Positions 12,866-15,239 of a DNA stretch of 15,239 nt are shown one piece after another. The first letter of the stretch is position 1, and each line of letters opens with the position of its first letter. The notes below the pieces were generated by a model. That model did no database searches and had not been told where the DNA came from. It saw only the letters and a list, made by a program, of their open reading frames with translations. This stretch comes from CAXQZM01 sp964228455. GTDB taxonomy: Bacteria; Pseudomonadota; Alphaproteobacteria; UBA7985. The stretch spans positions 1-15,239 of the forward strand of contig CAXQZM010000005.1 in the NCBI GenBank assembly GCA_964228455.1. The letters run 5' to 3'. Both the position numbers and the translations under genes were made by a program.

Positions 12866-13960
12866 CTAGTTTTTCTTTTTACCTTTTCTAGGCTTACCCT
12901 TAGTTCTTTTGGGGGATGATCCCTCACTAACACTCGTTCCATCAAGAGCTTCCACACTTGTATCTTCAATCTTTGAGGCCCATGCTAGGGCTGCATCATC
13001 CATTCCTGCAAGATCAACTTTCTGCTTTTCGAATACCTTTGATGAGAGACCCATGACTTTAAGTAGAGGGGTGGCAAGAAATAGAGACGAGTAGGTCCCA
13101 ATAAGAACGCCCCAAATTAATGCTGTTGAAAATTCTCTAACATCGGCGCCGGCAAACCAGAATAGCATGAGTAATGCCAGCATAGTTGTTATCGAAGTCA
13201 TGATAGTTCTTGATAAGGTGCGATTTAGCGACCTATTAAGAAGACTTTCCAGACCTTCGTCTGGTGACTTGCGCATTTCTTCTCGAATTCGGTCAAAAAC
13301 CACAACAGTATCGTTGATAGAATAGCCCGCTATGGTCAGGATAGCTGCAACAACCTCTAAATTAAGTTCCATTTGGAGAAGCGCAAACAAGCCAATAGTT
13401 GTGATTGCATCGTGTAAGAGGGCAACCAGCGCTGCAACTGCAAAACGCCACTCAAAACGAAACGCAATATACGCTGCAATGCCTGCAAGTGCGATAAGGA
13501 CAGCCCACATTGCACTTGTTTGAAGCTCGCTAGAGACCTGCCCGCCAATAGTCTCAAAGGTCACGTTCTGATTAGAATCATCCAATCCTAGAGCTTGCAA
13601 AGCATCTGCTCTGCGTTGTGCCATAAAATCCGCCTCAGCAAGACCAGAAGCAGCTAGCTGCACCTCATCCGGTTTTGGCATAATAAAACGCGCATTTTCA
13701 CCAAAGGCCTGCATTTCAACGCCAGACAGAAATGGGTGTGCTTCTTGCACCGCGCCCTGCATCCCAACTAAGCTTAAGCTGCTGGTCGGGACGGTAACCT
13801 GCGTACCACCAAGGAAATCAATGCCGAAGTTAAGCCCAGGAGTGAGCATTAGAACTAACGAACCTAAAACCAATAAAGCTGATATACCTAAAGTATACGA
13901 GCGCACCGAGAGAAATATTACATTCGTCTCGCGAGAAAGCGGATTAAAATACAACTTCAT
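12866..13960 (-). CDS. secF: Protein translocase subunit SecF
   Basis: Works with SecD in the inner membrane to pull exported proteins through SecYEG using the proton gradient. It is 364 aa. TM1 is at about 20-40, followed by the conserved LNFGIDFLGGTQV (43-55), a periplasmic P1-like domain (about 55-145), and five more membrane segments from 150 to 305. Asp184 in LLHDAIT and the signature GYSINDTVVVFDRIREEM (212-229) are present. The C-terminus is extended by about 60 residues and finishes in a strongly basic tail (KRTKGKPRKGKKKN, 351-364), longer than in E. coli SecF. GGGGAG, about 7 bases before the ATG on the minus strand, fixes the start. It lies 18 bases after secD. Confidence 0.96.
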   Translation of the reverse strand: MKLYFNPLSRETNVIFLSVRSYTLGISALLVLGSLVLMLTPGLNFGIDFLGGTQVTVPTSSLSLVGMQGAVQEAHPFLSGVEMQAFGENARFIMPKPDEVQLAASGLAEADFMAQRRADALQALGLDDSNQNVTFETIGGQVSSELQTSAMWAVLIALAGIAAYIAFRFEWRFAVAALVALLHDAITTIGLFALLQMELNLEVVAAILTIAGYSINDTVVVFDRIREEMRKSPDEGLESLLNRSLNRTLSRTIMTSITTMLALLMLFWFAGADVREFSTALIWGVLIGTYSSLFLATPLLKVMGLSSKVFEKQKVDLAGMDDAALAWASKIEDTSVEALDGTSVSEGSSPKRTKGKPRKGKKKN

Positions 13961-13978
13961 ATCAATTCTCCCCGCTCC

Positions 13979-15239
13979 CTATATCGGCATAATAAGTCGG
14001 CGACCCGAGCCGTACCAGAACCCTATAAGCATCCTAGTAAACAAAAGAGCGCTAAATATTGATGTAAGGATACCAACACTGAGGGTGACAGCAAATCCCT
14101 GTATCGCGCCTTTTCCAATGAAGAAGAGAACAATTGCAGCGATAAACGTTGTAATGTTAGCGTCTAAAATTGTTGAAAGCGCTTGCCCGTAGCCGTTCTC
14201 AATAGCTTGACCGACATTCCCTGACCGCCTCCATACCTCTCGCATCCTCTCAAATACTAAAACGTTAGCATCAACCGCCATTCCAATTGTTAAAACAATT
14301 CCAGCAATCCCAGGTAAACTGAGGGTAAAACCAAGCAAAGTCATTATCCCCAAGATAAGTGTAAGGTTCACCAATAGTGCTATGTTTGCGAACAGACCAA
14401 ACAGTCCGTACGATATCATCATATATAGTAGCACTGCCATGACGGCGAGCAAAGCAGCCCACTGACCAGCAGCTACCGCCTGCGCTCCCAATTCTGGACC
14501 GACTTTCGATTCTTCCAGTTTAACGATTTCAGCAGGAAGCGCGCCTGCTCGCAGAATAGTAGCAAGGGTTGATGCCTCCTCAACTGAGCCCACACCTCTA
14601 ACAACAAAGCGCGTCCCTAAATTAGGTTCGAAAGAATCTATCCTAAGAACCTTTCCATCGAGTATCGTAGCTATGAACCGCTGAGCGGGCCCTCGGCTCC
14701 ACTCAGTTGGGGTTAGTTCCCTCATAACTTCTCCTGCCGACGGGCGTAAAGTAACTTCAACTTCATTTTGAATATTTGCTGCCGCGCCGATTATATCGGC
14801 TGATTCAACACAACGAACTGAACGATCTACCGCAATGCGATCAGCAAAGCGCACCTCTTGCGAACCAGGGTTAGCAGCCGCATAATATTGTATGTTTGCG
14901 CCTGACGCCCCGGAATAATCAGTAGGAACAGAGCAAATGCGCAAGTTTCCCTGCGGAACATTTGGAATCGCCTCGGCTCCTGGAAGCTCGACATACACGC
15001 GTCCTACAGGGCCCGCAGCCCGTATAATCGGCTCCGAAATGCCGAACGCATCAAAACGAGTTCGCAGACTCTCTATAAGACGGTCGGTAAGCGTACTTAG
15101 ATTTTGCTCACGGACTGCACCTGACACCTGCAAAACTAGTCCATTCTCCTCTGTAGGTGAGAGTTGAACGAAAGGTTGCGGCACGTGAGCAAAAGCTATC
15201 TGCTGAGCAGAGACATCTGCTAGAATATCGAAACTCGCA
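13979..15239 (-). CDS. secD: Protein translocase subunit SecD (partial, 5' end outside the window)
   Basis: Partner of SecF in proton-driven completion of protein export. The reading frame is open to the window edge with no stop, so the gene runs past 15239 and about 419 residues are seen; a GTG at 15182-15184 is internal and not the true start. Visible parts are the base of the P1 domain (LTDRLIESLRTRFDAFGISEPIIRAAG, then RVYVELPG), the segment LRAGALPAEIVKLEESKVGPELG, and the membrane domain with GIVLTIGMAVDANVLVFERMREVW and ILDANITTFIAAIVLFF. Compared with the family, roughly 130-150 N-terminal residues including TM1 are missing; yajC would be expected beyond the edge. Confidence 0.95.
   Translation of the reverse strand, partial: ASFDILADVSAQQIAFAHVPQPFVQLSPTEENGLVLQVSGAVREQNLSTLTDRLIESLRTRFDAFGISEPIIRAAGPVGRVYVELPGAEAIPNVPQGNLRICSVPTDYSGASGANIQYYAAANPGSQEVRFADRIAVDRSVRCVESADIIGAAANIQNEVEVTLRPSAGEVMRELTPTEWSRGPAQRFIATILDGKVLRIDSFEPNLGTRFVVRGVGSVEEASTLATILRAGALPAEIVKLEESKVGPELGAQAVAAGQWAALLAVMAVLLYMMISYGLFGLFANIALLVNLTLILGIMTLLGFTLSLPGIAGIVLTIGMAVDANVLVFERMREVWRRSGNVGQAIENGYGQALSTILDANITTFIAAIVLFFIGKGAIQGFAVTLSVGILTSIFSALLFTRMLIGFWYGSGRRLIMPI

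Overview
The window looks like core chromosome of a marine-type alphaproteobacterium, most likely a low-GC member of the Rhodobacterales. This is inferred from gene families and order: secD-secF followed by a Mth938-like protein and a squalene/phytoene-synthase-like protein, tRNA-Trp-secE-nusG-rplK-rplA, an alphaproteobacterial-type ParE, and a GC content I judge by eye to be in the mid-40s. I see no transposase, integrase, phage gene or CRISPR array.

Layout. Positions 1-241 hold an intrinsic terminator (hairpin at 69-86) and otherwise no gene I can support. Rightward genes follow: a divergent acyltransferase-like protein (242-1402), topoisomerase IV subunit B parE (1452-3440), and a secreted EF-hand protein (3569-3970) preceded by an unexplained hairpin. 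A 218-base intergenic stretch then carries an FNR-like palindrome, a possible -10 and two overlapping leader hairpins. It leads into two small two-helix membrane proteins (4189-4410 and 4445-4693) that look like diverged relatives of each other. An alpha/beta hydrolase (4690-5409, minus) converges on them with overlapping stop codons. Divergent from it is a RhlE-type DEAD-box helicase whose stop overlaps the start of an HcaT-like MFS transporter (ATGA junction). The transporter overlaps galE (minus) tail to tail by 43 bases.

The information-processing block starts with a good sigma-70-type promoter at 9084-9112, then tRNA-Trp(CCA), secE, nusG, a 238-base leader and rplK-rplA. The leader contains a hairpin that resembles the L1-binding stalk of 23S rRNA, a likely site for autoregulation by L1. 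A strong terminator directly follows rplA, so the usual downstream genes rplJL-rpoBC are not here. The remaining genes are on the minus strand and read secD (cut by the window edge) - secF - Mth938/NDUFAF3-like - NDUFAF6-like - HNH protein, closely spaced or overlapping, and end inside the same terminator.

How they fit together. SecE, SecD and SecF are parts of the membrane protein export machinery. The two genes behind secF are homologues of two mitochondrial complex I assembly factors, so this operon may couple membrane insertion to assembly of the respiratory NADH dehydrogenase. The least explained part of the window is the small-membrane-protein pair with its possible oxygen- or redox-responsive promoter.
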